From Dactylorhiza incarnata (taxonomy: Eukaryota > Streptophyta > Magnoliopsida > Asparagales > Orchidaceae): 64,000 nt of DNA. A program made the position numbers and the translations under genes. Shown piece after piece: positions 10,910 through 21,333 of this stretch. Location: positions 1,054,001 through 1,118,000 of the forward strand of contig JAWHQI010000166.1 of the NCBI GenBank assembly GCA_033032865.1, written 5' to 3'. Under the pieces are notes generated by a model that was not told the origin of the DNA, made no database searches, and saw only the letters and a list, made by a program, of their open reading frames with translations. Within the stretch, counting starts at the first letter, position 1. The number at the start of each line of letters is the position of its first letter.

Positions 10910-12741
10910 GGGATGGAAAACCGTCCCGGGTCATTTGCTTTTTTCGGCAATTTGTTGAGTACAACCGCGGAGCATTCTGCGTTTAAAGAAATATGCGAAA
11001 TATCTTCTAACTTTTTTTTATTGGAGAGCAACTCCTTAAGATATTTCGCATATTTAGGCATTTGTGAGATAGCCTCGCAGAAAGGAACATTAATATGGAT
11101 TTGTTTTAAAACATCTAAAAACTTTTTATAATTTTTTTCGGCGCTTTCATTTTTAAATTTCGATGGATACGGAATATTAGAAGTAGTAGCGCGCGGATTT
11201 AAAATAAAAGAGTGCGGAGATATCGTAGCGGGCAAATTCGAAGATGAATTAAAAGTAGGAGGAGGAGGAGAGGAAATTACCTTGGGTTCGTCCTGTTTTT
11301 GAACCACCTCCTTCCCGCTTCGGAGTGTAATCGCGTGCGCGCTCTCCTTTGGATTTTGCTCGGTGTTCCCCGGTAGTGCTCCTTGTTGACGCTCAGAAAT
11401 CATCTTTGCGAGTTGGCCCACTTGATTCTCTAAATTTTTGATTGATCCGGTAAGGTTCCGGATGTTCGTTTCATTTGTAGCAACATATTTTGCAAAAACC
11501 TCTTCAATCGGAGAGAGTTTTTGCTGTTGCGGTGGAAAACCGGGTGGATTATAATTTTGAGAAATCAAATTTTGAGGCGGAGTTAAGTTAAGAAGTTGAT
11601 TAGGGGGAGGTTGATTTAAATTCATAGGACGCTGAGCATTTCCTTGGTTGCTCCATGAGAAATTCGGATGATTCCTATAACCCGCATTGTAGGTGTTATT
11701 ATACGGAGCGGTGTTCGGGTTATAGGAAGGCCGAGGTGGATTTCCCATGTAGTCAACATGTTCTTCAATTAAAACGTTATTGGCCCAAGGAGGAGTGGCG
11801 GAGGAAGCAGACATCTCCGCCACTTGCTTTGTTAAGCGCTCAACTTGTAAAGCCAAATTTGCGTTTGCGTCTATTTCAAAAATTCCGGCCGGCTTATTAG
11901 GCCGCGCTCGGGGCATGTTCCATTGATACGCATTTGTGGCCATCTCTTCGAAAAGCTCTTGAGCGGCGATCGGGGTTTTATTATTTAATGTCCCCCCGGC
12001 GGCCGCATCAATCATTTGCCTCGTTTGGAGATTTAAGCCATTATAAAAAACTTGCACTTGTTGCCAAGTGGCAAGTGCATGGTGAGGGCATCGACGCAAA
12101 AGCTCATTGAAGCGCTCCCATGTGTCATAGAGAGTATCCAAGTCGATTTGCATGAACGATACAATATCCGTGCGCAATTTAGCGGTCTTTGAAGGCGGGA
12201 AATATTTATTAAGAAATTTTTCCGCCATTTCGGCCCATGTAGTGATGGATCCCCTAGGTAGGGAGCCCAGCCACTGCTTGGCCTTAGACCGCAAAGAAAA
12301 AGGAAAAAGACGTAATCGAATGGCGTCATCGGTGACGCCATTGATCTTAAAAGTGTCGCAAATTTCAAGAAAGTAAGAGATATGTTAATTTGGATCCTCG
12401 TCCGGTTGACCATCAAAGGTCACCGATTGTTGCACCATTTGTATGATGCTGGACTTGATCTCAAAATTATTGTTCGCCACCGTGGGGCGAACAATACTCG
12501 ATTGTGTGCCTTCCAAATTCGGCCGCGCATAATAGGACATGGTCCGTTGCGCGTCCTCATTAGGATTTGGCTCGTTAAGATTAGGAGGATTAAGATTATG
12601 ATCCATATTTGCTGCGTTAGTGTCCCCGATCGACTCTTCGGATTCTATTTGATTTCCCTGATCACGAGAACGGCGGTGCCTCAAAAGGGTTCGCTCGATC
12701 TCCGGATCAAAAGGAAGAATCGAAGTGCTACCTCGGGTCAT
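10888..12741 (-). pseudogene. Element B gag (one nonsense codon)
   Basis: Athila-type Gag, starting at the Met at 12741 (MTRGSTSILPFDPE...). An N-terminal 118-codon section ends in a TAA at 12385-12387. The same frame then continues for 468 codons (12294 to 10888) with the capsid-like segment AKQWLGSLPRGSITTWAEMA and LYDTWERFNELLRRCPHH, a Pro/Asn-rich middle and a C-terminal section leading into protease. Since both sections share a frame, a single C-to-T change in a glutamine codon explains the stop. No CCHC zinc knuckle is seen. Gag forms the virus-like particle in the cytoplasm. Confidence 0.85.
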
Positions 12742-12880
12742 ACACTAAAAAGAGAAGAAAGGAAGAAGAAAAACTAAAAATATTTTTTTTTCTTTTTGAA
12801 AGTTAGAAAAAGCAAACTAAAATAGAAAGAAGCATGATAAAATTAATAGCTATCCTCTTTTCAAAATATCTACGCAAAGT

Positions 12881-12897
12881 CCCCGGTAACGGCGCCA
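12881..12897 (-). promoter_or_regulatory. Primer binding site of element B (tRNA-Asp type)
   Basis: The minus strand reads TGGCGCCGTTACCGGGG, complementary to the 3' end of plant tRNA-Asp with one mismatch, 6 bases inside the 5' LTR. This is the usual Athila primer. Confidence 0.85.
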
Positions 12898-12903
12898 AAA
12901 ACT

Positions 12904-14184
12904 TGATATAAAAATTCGGTGGTTTTGAAATTTAGTGAAGGGTTCAGATTTTCTCCAAAACTATATCTGATAAAGGCAAGTGTACCTTATCGTCTATAGT
13001 ATAGGATATTTAGGAATATCAAGGTCGTATTCCACGGGTCGCGTTGATTACTTCTACTTCGAGGAAAATCACTATTATTTTATCGACGAAAATTTGAGGT
13101 GGTTTGTTTTCGCTTAACTAAAATTAAAACTAAATTCAAACTAAATGAAAAGCTTGAACATTGCATGAAAAGAAAGAGAAATTGACATTGCATAAAAAAG
13201 AGAACATTACTAAGGAGAGAAAAATTTAACCTTACATGAAAAGGAAGAAATTACTTAAGGAGAAAAAGAACATGAAAGAGAAAACTAATTTTATTGAAAA
13301 TCAAAGAACTATTACAAGCCTTAAATTAAGAGTGCAAGGCTAAGGAAAATGAAAGTTGCAAGCTTAAGAAAACTAGTACACGAAAGTTACACTACAACAT
13401 TGCATGAAAAAGGGAAGGAGGAGAACATGAAAGCCTTAAGAAACATGAACATTAACTTGAAAAACTCACTCTCAGCTCTAACAGCACCTCCTCATCTCCA
13501 AATTTCTGAACCCTGGACTCAAGGAGAGCCTCTGAATTTATAGGCAAAATTTTCAAGTTACACGCCCTCGGTCATGGGCGTGTCCAAGGGCATGTGATCA
13601 CTGTAACATTGGATCCGGCAGCGGCGTGGGCTTGGCGTGACGGCGGGAGAAAATCGGACATGTCACGGGCGTGACATATGGGTCACGGGCGTGACTCAGG
13701 ACGGCTTCATTTAATGCTGCATGGGCTAGGCAGACCGCGCGGCGGCGTGCTTGGATCACGCGGGAAGGTCACGGGCGTGACTTTGGGTCACGGGCGTGAC
13801 TTTGGTTGACTTCTCAACGGCAACTTCTCGTCTCGACGGCAGCTCCACGTGGCAGATTCTAATATTACACGCCCATGGTCACGGGCGTGACTTTGGGTCA
13901 CGGGCGTGACCTGGGGCGTGACTGGGTGTGGACTAGCTCAACAGCACGGCATCGACCTGGACTGGTCTACAAGTTACACGCCCTTGGTCACGGGCGTGAC
14001 CGAGGGCGTGTAATGCAATATTTTCCCAATTTGTCCAAAAATCTGCAAATATTAAAATTAGGCTAAGTTAGAATCAAAATTACAAAAAGAACTACTTATA
14101 ACCTAAATTTGACATAAAATAGAGAATTCATATTAAATATTTACAAGATTTTCTATTAAAAAGTTATAAAAATACTACTTATCA
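12904..14184 (-). repeat. 5' LTR of element B
   Basis: 1281 bp, TG...CA ends, the same length as 4509-5789 and nearly identical. It contains the promoter and palindrome array described for the 3' copy (array about 13555-14015). It ends exactly where element A LTR sequence resumes at 14185. Confidence 0.93.
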
Positions 14185-15337
14185 ATTGATTTCTCGAGAG
14201 GCAGAAAGGATTTCTCGAGAGCTAGAAATGATTTCTCGAGAGGCAGAAATGATTTCTCGAGAGCAAGAAATGATTTCTCGAGAGGCTGAAATGATTTCTC
14301 GAGAGCCGGAAATGATTTCTCGAGAGGCAGAAATGATTTCTCGAGAGCCAGAAATGATTTCTCGAGAGGCAGAAATGATTTCTCGAGAAGCAGAAAGGAT
14401 TTCTCGAGAAAAACTCTGTATTTCTCGAGAATAGCAAAAACCGAAATTTTCGAGTAAAAACTGATGATTTTCTTGACAACAATTTAATAGTTAAGTATAT
14501 AAGAGGAAGTTTGATGAATCAGGGGAGAACAATAAGGAGGTTATAGGTTTTGCATGACAACAAATCAACACAAGGAGTAACATTCCAACAAAAGAGAGAA
14601 GAAAAGAAGTACCACTTGCCTCAAAACTTGCACAAGAACTAATCTCACCGCTCCGAAAGTTAAGGATCCGTCCAAGAACTCACCCGAGCACAAAACCTGA
14701 AACTTTTCGGATCAAAAGGAGGGGTTAGGTCACTACCAAAGCTCCCAAAACACCACGAAACGAGAAAAGCTTACCGCTAGAACGAAGATCTCGCCGAGAG
14801 CTTTCCAAAACTTCAAACCAAACACGATTCCGACCACTACAGCCCTAGGAATTGCCGGTGAAATGTTCCACGAAACCTCGCTCTCGCTCTAACGCACGGC
14901 GGCTGCTTTTGATCGAGGAAGGGGAAGATGAATAGGAGGAGGAGATTTTAGGCTTATATATAACCCTAAATTATTATTTAATTAATAAATAAATCCCCCA
15001 ATTTACTTAAACTGCGAGGGCGACCAAAACACCTCGGATTTCTACGAAATTCGCACCTTAACTAAAACACGGCGCTACGAATCCAACGGCAAAGTCAGAA
15101 TTCAATTCCGACGGGCCAAACTCGGGCTAAAGCCTCCCGAAGTTAAAATCTTGATATCCACCCAAAATCTTTTCTTTAACTCGAAACGATGCGAAATTTC
15201 GCACGCTCGATCTACAAGACATACTTTAACTAAGCTAAGGCTCAACACACTACTAGACGAGCTGACGTAATGCCCTTACGCCAAAATTACGTCACAGCGG
15301 GCACGTAAAATAATTAACAAAAATCAGGGGCGTTACA
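14185..15337 (-). repeat. Remnant of the 5' LTR of element A
   Basis: Aligns to 841-2015 of the left LTR and ends in the LTR terminus GGGGCGTTACA. It has 12 of the TTTCTCGAGA units where the left copy has 13 over the same stretch, so the array has changed length. The rest of this LTR was lost at the B junction. Confidence 0.88.
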
Positions 15338-15801
15338 ATCTTGCTCTCTGGGAATGATTTATGTCTAGGTGCATTATAGTTATAAAATGGTTTTTCTTTC
15401 GTCCTCATTGCATTCTTTTCAACAGAAATCCTTATCTTTAAAGTCGTCTAAAGATATTTTTTGTACTTATACTACGCCTAGATATGTGCATATCATTTAC
15501 TTTATGTCCTGTCATCATGTGCATGTAGGACCTTAAGTGAACTAAATCAAGTATTTTCTGCTGCAATTACATATATTTTCTCGGTGGACTAGTTGATCCA
15601 CGAACAGAGAGACACAGTTCTTACCCCAAAACCTAATAAATGATTTCAAATGATGATCTATCATGTAAACATGTTTTGATTAATTAAGTACTAGGTTCCC
15701 GCCTGAGCGTCTGCAGTTGTCTCCTGCATGACGTGGCATCATGATGCGTATTTTCTCTTACTCTGATATTTCTAAATTCGAAGAAAATGCTGGTTGTGAC
15801 A
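15338..15801 (+). repeat. 5' LTR of element C, 3' end only
   Basis: Matches 47516-47976 with about 25 differences and ends GTTGTGACA. Element A interrupts it on the left. Confidence 0.85.
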
Positions 15802-16240
15802 ATTGGTAAGAGAGGGAGATTGTTCGACAAGTCGGTCGAGCAACAAATTCTGATATAGTATAGTTGTTTTGGTTTCATTGCATACACACACCGATGTGTC
15901 ATCAGTACGTCTTGGCTGAAGCATGAACACTACACTCATAGCATGATAAGAAGTATACGGGGCATATTATGTAGTATGAGATGCATAATATGTGTTTGTA
16001 TATGGATCCACCATAGGTGGCAACATGTGACGGTTATGTAGTATGGGATGCATAACCATCATCACATGGATGCCCATTAGAACGTTTTTTCTTTTTCGTT
16101 ACATGCAATATTATGTAGTATGGGATGCATAATATTTCATGTGTACGCTGCTCATAACATGCATTAAGGCCTTTATTAGAATGCATATCACAACATACAT
16201 TACATACCATTGCATAAGCACACGTGCAAAGCTAAAGACT
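15802..16240 (+). other. Element C primer site (decayed) and leader, left copy
   Basis: Begins ATTGGTAAGAGAGGG, a damaged form of the initiator-Met site TTGGTATCAGAGGG seen intact in D. The rest is untranslated leader with repeated TATGTAGTATGGGATGCAT motifs. Bases 15904-16240 recur at 40029-40364 with about 8 differences. No gene. Confidence 0.75.
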
Positions 16241-19200
16241 TATCACAACCCGCATTTTCTCTGTATTTAGATAATACGTCAGAGCAGAGAAAATACGCAC
16301 CGTGATGCCACGCCGTGCAGGGGACAACTGCAGACGCTCATGCACAAACCTAAAACTGACGATTTTCACAAAATCATTTATCTAAGTGATGAAAACACAT
16401 TTAATTTGGATTTATGAGAACCGTGTCCCTCGGTTCAGTGGATCAACTAGTCCACACAAGAAAAGTATATGTATTCGCAACGGAAAATATTTAGTTTTAT
16501 TTCATTTATACTCCTACATGAGAATGAAGATCCAAGGTTGATACATGTTATGCAGACCTCTAGATTTAGTATAAGTACTTTGGAAGATAGCTTTTAACGT
16601 CAACTTAAAATACAATGAGTTCAGATTTAAGGTATGCTATGAAGATGAACAAGAGTTATAAATAGGTGCAATTTAAATATAACTAACATGCATGCTAGCA
16701 TAAACATTCCCAGAAAGCAAGAGTGAATATAATCCACAAGTAACAGTATAAGATACAAGTAGTCTAACAACAGAAACAAACTATGGGCGTCAACAACCTG
16801 ACACGAACCCATAGGATCCAAACTAGACAGGTACAAAACTAAAGGAAAACTACCTCACCACCGGAGGTAAAACCACAACCGCAGCTACCCGCAGCTCAGA
16901 GACCACGAACTCTAGCGACCAAACCTGCTACTGCTCTGGACCTGAGGCATTCAAAAGAAGAACACCTCATAAACAAGTTTGCAAGTGGTGCTAACAGAGA
17001 ACAAGGAACAAACCAGACAAACCTCCACGAAAGCGGGAGTCAGACAAAACAAGCTGCATCAAAAGTCAGTACGAGAGTGCAGATAAACCGAAAGCAGAAC
17101 TTTCAAAACAGTAAGCAAAACACTCCCCATAACAGGAGCCACAGAAACGACTGAAAACATGTGCATACAATCACGACTTAAATCTTATACAAAGTCATAA
17201 CCAAAATTCCATATACAATTACAAGTTCGAATTCATATTCAACATCCACGAGAGACTGATCAGCTCCAACAAAAGGAATCAAGCACGAGGCAGACAAAGC
17301 ACTGATGAGGCGGCACATGTCCAACCATAACATCAGCCTACAGCTAACCTCTTTTGTGTGCATGACCCAACCCAATTAGGGTACTGTGTCGGGGGTATTA
17401 GCCACAACGTACACAGGTTACAAAAGAAGGGCAACCATGTCGGGAAAATAACCCGCGACGCGCATAGGCCCACAATTACCAATTTCCAGCTTTCAGATTA
17501 AGTTATAAAAGTATACACATGAACAATATTCAATTAACCGGGCAAGACACCAACATCTCAACCCAACATATTCCAAGTCAAACAAACTTACATGACGAAT
17601 CGATCAAATGCTATACGGACATATCGCGGAACACTGGACGGAGATTTAAATCAATCACTCTCAAGGTCACCAAACATACTCCAACAAAAGACAAATCAAG
17701 GTGATCAAACGAGAGACGAACAGAGGGATTCTTGCAGACAACAAGTACAAGGACAAGCTGAAACACGCACACACAAATGAAGAAAACTACAATGCGGTTC
17801 ACATCGGGGGAAATCAATTTAGAAAGTCAGTTACTGGGATAACACTATTAACCTCAGTGTCCTATACTACACCTGAAGACATAGGTCATACGGACGCACG
17901 AGGATTCTGAGTCATACAGAGAAATGGGAAATCAATCGACCGACAAGTAGGATAAATGCAGTCTGTTGAGGAGACGCACACGTCGAACAACAAACCAAGC
18001 AGATGAACTCAAATAAACAGCCAAGAGACTTATGCAAGAACCATTCGGTTAATAAGGAGAAGGACGGTCAGACGCAGACTTGATTCAAATGTAGTGCGGT
18101 CGGCATGGACTTAAATCAGAAAGACACGGAGGTTCAAGACAGGGGAAAGACATACAGTCAAGATGGGACCTATGCATTAAGCCAAGATAAGCACAAAACA
18201 CATGACAAACTGAGTGGAGGAAACATGATTTAATCACAACGAGGTTCAAAGCTGTGATGGAGGGCAACCGGGATAGACTCCACGGGAGTTGATAAGCAAT
18301 GGGCGGACAAAACCCAAATACCCAAAGGCGAGGCAAGTCTGGGTGATAAATCCATGAACACATGGCAGAGCAAATCCCAATAGAATTAAAGTTCGACAAG
18401 GGATGAAATACTAGGTGAGCCTGCAAGACAAAAAGGCGAATCGGGATGCAAGCGCGGAGCCCTCGAGTGAGGATAAATCGTGTCAACGACACTAAGGGCA
18501 AAACGCCGTGACGCAGGGTTAGCCAGACGATAAGACATGGAGTATAATCATCAAGAGCGAAAACACATACTTAACCCGAAAACCCCGGGCAAAACTTGAT
18601 TTGCGCATAGCCGACTCAAACCAATCGGTTAGGGGAAACATGGAGTAAACGTCCTCCGACCCAGCGAGCACTTCAAGACTCAAAACCGCATTGCGGAGAG
18701 CTATAGCGAGCATAGACCTATAATTAGGCAAGTAGCAACGGGAAAAGAAATAATAACTCCCCAAACGAGTTTCCTTACTTAGGCTTGGGAAAGAGATTTC
18801 GAGAGTAACCTCAAACAAAAGAGGCAAAACACAATGTTAAGAGTGCGAGAAAACGAGCAAGGGGACGAACACCACTTGCCTCAAATCTTCACGGATCGGT
18901 CTCCAAAACGCGCCACATCGCAGATCGGGGCAAGAGAAGGCACGGCAAGAGAGGATCTACAAGAAGAACGGCCAAACGGCGGTCAAGACCAAAAACCTTA
19001 ACATCAAACGTTCACGAAACGAGAAATACTTACCGCACACGCGTAGATCTCGGCGAGAGCGTTCCAAATCCACTCTCGGATGACGATTTCGAGCACCGGA
19101 GCTCCGTCAGCGGCCACCGGAAGTCTCACGAAAATCTCACGCCGCCATGGTCGCTCACTGGTTCGATCTTGACGGAGGAGAAGAAGTTGGGATTTGGCTC

Positions 19201-19918
19201 TAGGCAGAATATAATACATATATATATAACCATTATATATATAATATTTTATTCATACATATATATATATGTTTATAATAAAAAATAACTTAATTATTTA
19301 TATAAAACTTAAGTTAAAACAGGGGGGAGACCCGCCGGCCGAGCACAAGAAACATTAAACGGACTGGCTCTCGAGGAGGAGCTCGAGAGGGGTGGGAAGG
19401 TGAATAGGAACCGGCCCATTACTGTTCAAACTTTAGTTTTAAATGAAATTACTATTCATTTATTAACTCTTAATTAATAATTACAATAATTATAATTAAT
19501 ATCCTTTTATATACATAAGGATTTTACACACCACAAACAGAGGGCTAAACTCACAACGAAACTGACGAAACTCGCACCGTAGGAGAATGTCGACGCTACG
19601 AACCCAACGGCGAAGTCGGAATCAAAATCCGAGGAGCGGATCCCGGGATATTCTAGTCCAAAGATAACGTAAACGATAATCCTAACAAAACTTCGGAATT
19701 TCGCCGAGGCTCCAAAATAGCTCGGATCGCGACGAAAATTGACCGGCGAGTTCGTAATAAGATAACTTAACTTCCTAGCACAAAATTTCTTGATTTCGAT
19801 ACGAATTACAAGATCTGGTCAGCTCGACATAACAGACGAGGAAACGCACTACCGTAACGCCCTTACGTCAAAATGACGTCATCACGGATTTAAATAAATC
19901 CCAAAAATTAAGGGGCGT
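16241..19918 (-). repeat. D LTR copy 1, main part
   Basis: Starts TATCACAACCCGC (terminal TG changed to TA) and runs to the GGCGT target site of E; its last bases resume at 27265-27273. Frames of 138 codons (18085-18501) and 102 codons (18519-18827) recur in copies 2 and 3, but only because the LTRs are near-identical. The TATA-rich stretch near 19210-19275 is the likely promoter region. No gene is supported. Confidence 0.88.
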
Positions 19919-19997
19919 TGTTGGGAAAATGATTTCTCTTAACCCCTGAAAATGAGTCAAATATGAATTCCAAGAATGAAAAACAAGGCTAAGTAAA

Positions 19998-20245
19998 TAT
20001 GCGTCGAATAGTGTTCGACGCAACGTCGAAATGTAGTCGACGTCTCTTTCAGATTAAGTCGAAGTAACTCTAGGAAGATTTCGACGTATGTGTTGTCGAC
20101 GTTACTCTGATTTCTAGTCGACGCAACTAGTGAAGTCGACGCACCTTAGTCGACGCACCTTCCTTATTCACGTCTCGACGTCCAGACAGGATGTACTCGA
20201 CGCTTGCGTCGAATGGCAATCGAGGCACGTCGATTTATTTGACAG
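19998..20245. repeat. TCGACG/GTCGAC motif cluster in the U3 of E
   Basis: More than a dozen TCGACG, CGTCGA or GTCGAC sites within 250 bp, many as inverted pairs such as GCGTCGAATAGTGTTCGACGC. The right LTR has the same cluster at about 26016-26250. The motif also recurs inside gag and in the spacer of E. Confidence 0.85.
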
Positions 20246-20510
20246 ACTTAAATATGCGCCAGATCTCTTTCCTTCTTTCAGTAAATCTGATTTGTATGGA
20301 ATAATGTTAATATTTTATAGCCGTTCTGAATTATTCTTTCCTTCTATTTGATTCTTGGCTAATCTGATTAACTCTATTTTGGATATTATTTGAAATCAGA
20401 ATTCATTCTTTCCTTCTACAGAAATAAACATTATGGAAACATTTTTTCTTTCTATTCTCTCTAACTGCTAATTGATTATCCTCATATAGTATTATGTTGA
20501 ATTAACAGAG

Positions 20511-20522
20511 CTATAAATAAAG
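20511..20522 (+). promoter_or_regulatory. TATA box of element E
   Basis: CTATAAATAAAG, about 590 bp into the LTR. It is repeated in the right LTR near 26529, where the preceding base differs (GTTATAAATAAAG). Confidence 0.65.
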
Positions 20523-20877
20523 AGGAGGTCGGCAGAAAATAAAAGCAGAGTTATCTACAACACACATTTGAAATAGAGGAAAAGCTCCCAAGAGAAAAGA
20601 GAGAAATTAAGAAAAAGCTCTGCAGCAACATTCAAGCTCTTCTCCTTCTTCTGCTTTTAAAGTCATACTGCTGCAAAATCTGATAGCTCTCACAAAGAGA
20701 GAAAGGCTGCAAATCTTCTTCTCTCTATAGAAGAAAGATTCAATTCATTTCTTGTGCTTCCAATCTTCTTGCTAGGAAGAAGATTCTTTTTTGTTTTTAT
20801 TTCTTCTCCTTTCTTTCTTTCTCACTTAAACATTGTAAAAGAGTTTTTAGAATCTCTCTCCAAAAAATTCAGTGTAC

Positions 20878-20981
20878 TGGTTCTAAGAGTCTCCTTGTCA
20901 AAAGACTCAGTTGGTTCTAAGAGTCTCCTTGTCAAAAGACTCAGGGTGGTTCTAAGAGTCTCCTTATCAAAAGACTCAGTG
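20878..20981. repeat. Triple hairpin repeat in the E LTR
   Basis: Three tandem copies of GGTTCTAAGAGTCTCCTTGT... each ending in AAAAGACTCA. Within each copy GAGTCT and AGACTC are complementary, giving three successive small hairpins in the RNA leader. Also in the right LTR at about 26896-26999. Confidence 0.8.
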
Positions 20982-21236
20982 CAAGATAGTGAATTCCTAC
21001 CAAGGGGGTAGAAGAGTGGACTACCCAAAGTTTGGGGAACCACTATATTTTCTTGTGTTGTGCTGTGATTTATTTTCTTGCATTTACTTTATTTTCTTGC
21101 TTAATTCTTGTTGGTGTGTGGGAAGCTCTAATCTGTGATCATACACATATATATATTAACTTTGCACAAAATAATTTTTAAATCTCTATTCACCCCCTCT
21201 CTAGAGAATTCTAGTGAGGTTAATTGTGCACTTTCA

Positions 21237-21254
21237 ATTGGTATCAGAGGGAGG
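21237..21254 (+). promoter_or_regulatory. Primer binding site of element E (initiator-Met tRNA type)
   Basis: ATTGGTATCAGAGGGAGG directly after the LTR; TGGTATCAGAG matches the complement of the 3' end of plant initiator Met tRNA. Confidence 0.85.
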
Positions 21255-21333
21255 TTGATCTAAAAAGGATAACTCCTTGATTAAAAAGATCCTACCTCTT
21301 ATATATATATATTTTTCAAAACTATTTTATCAT

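Larger units (their letters stand above)
4509..14184 (-). mobile_element. Element B: complete Athila-type Ty3/gypsy retrotransposon
   Basis: Two LTRs of 1281 bp each, with TG...CA ends, bound a 7.1-kb interior holding a tRNA-Asp type primer site, gag, protease and pol, all on the minus strand. RT and integrase sequence and the Asp primer site identify the Athila lineage. The flanks do not match: left flank GGGTG lies in the RT of A, right flank ATTGA lies in the LTR of A. There is therefore no target-site duplication and the ends probably come from two insertions. Confidence 0.92.
1..15337 (-). mobile_element. Element A: Tekay/Del-like Ty3/gypsy chromovirus, truncated and split by element B
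   Basis: Minus-strand chromovirus. Seen left to right: 3' LTR (runs off the left edge, ends at 2015), purine tract, the 3' half of pol, then the Athila element B, then the last 1153 bp of the 5' LTR (14185-15337). LTR terminus is TGTAACGCCCCTGA. Gag, protease, the primer site, the N-terminal half of RT and the start of the 5' LTR are missing. The right end abuts LTR sequence of element C, so A inserted into the 5' LTR of C; the 5 bases after it are ATCTT, but the matching left copy would lie outside the window. Confidence 0.85.
19919..21236 (+). repeat. 5' LTR of element E
   Basis: Starts TGTTGGGAAAATG and ends GCACTTTCA. U3 holds many GTCGAC/TCGACG motifs (19998-20245). CTATAAATAAAG near 20511-20522 is the TATA box. 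The R/U5 part has a triple 33-36 bp repeat (20878-20981). An 85-codon frame at 20754-21011 is repeat-derived and not believed. Confidence 0.93.

Noticed and set aside
4954..13543. Identical 64-codon frame at 4954-5148 and 13349-13543
   Set aside because: Lies in the two B LTRs; identity follows from LTR duplication, not selection.
15902..16240. Long target-site duplication of D
   Set aside because: 337 bp is far longer than the 5 bp made by LTR integrases, and the copies are 2-3 percent diverged; recombination fits better.
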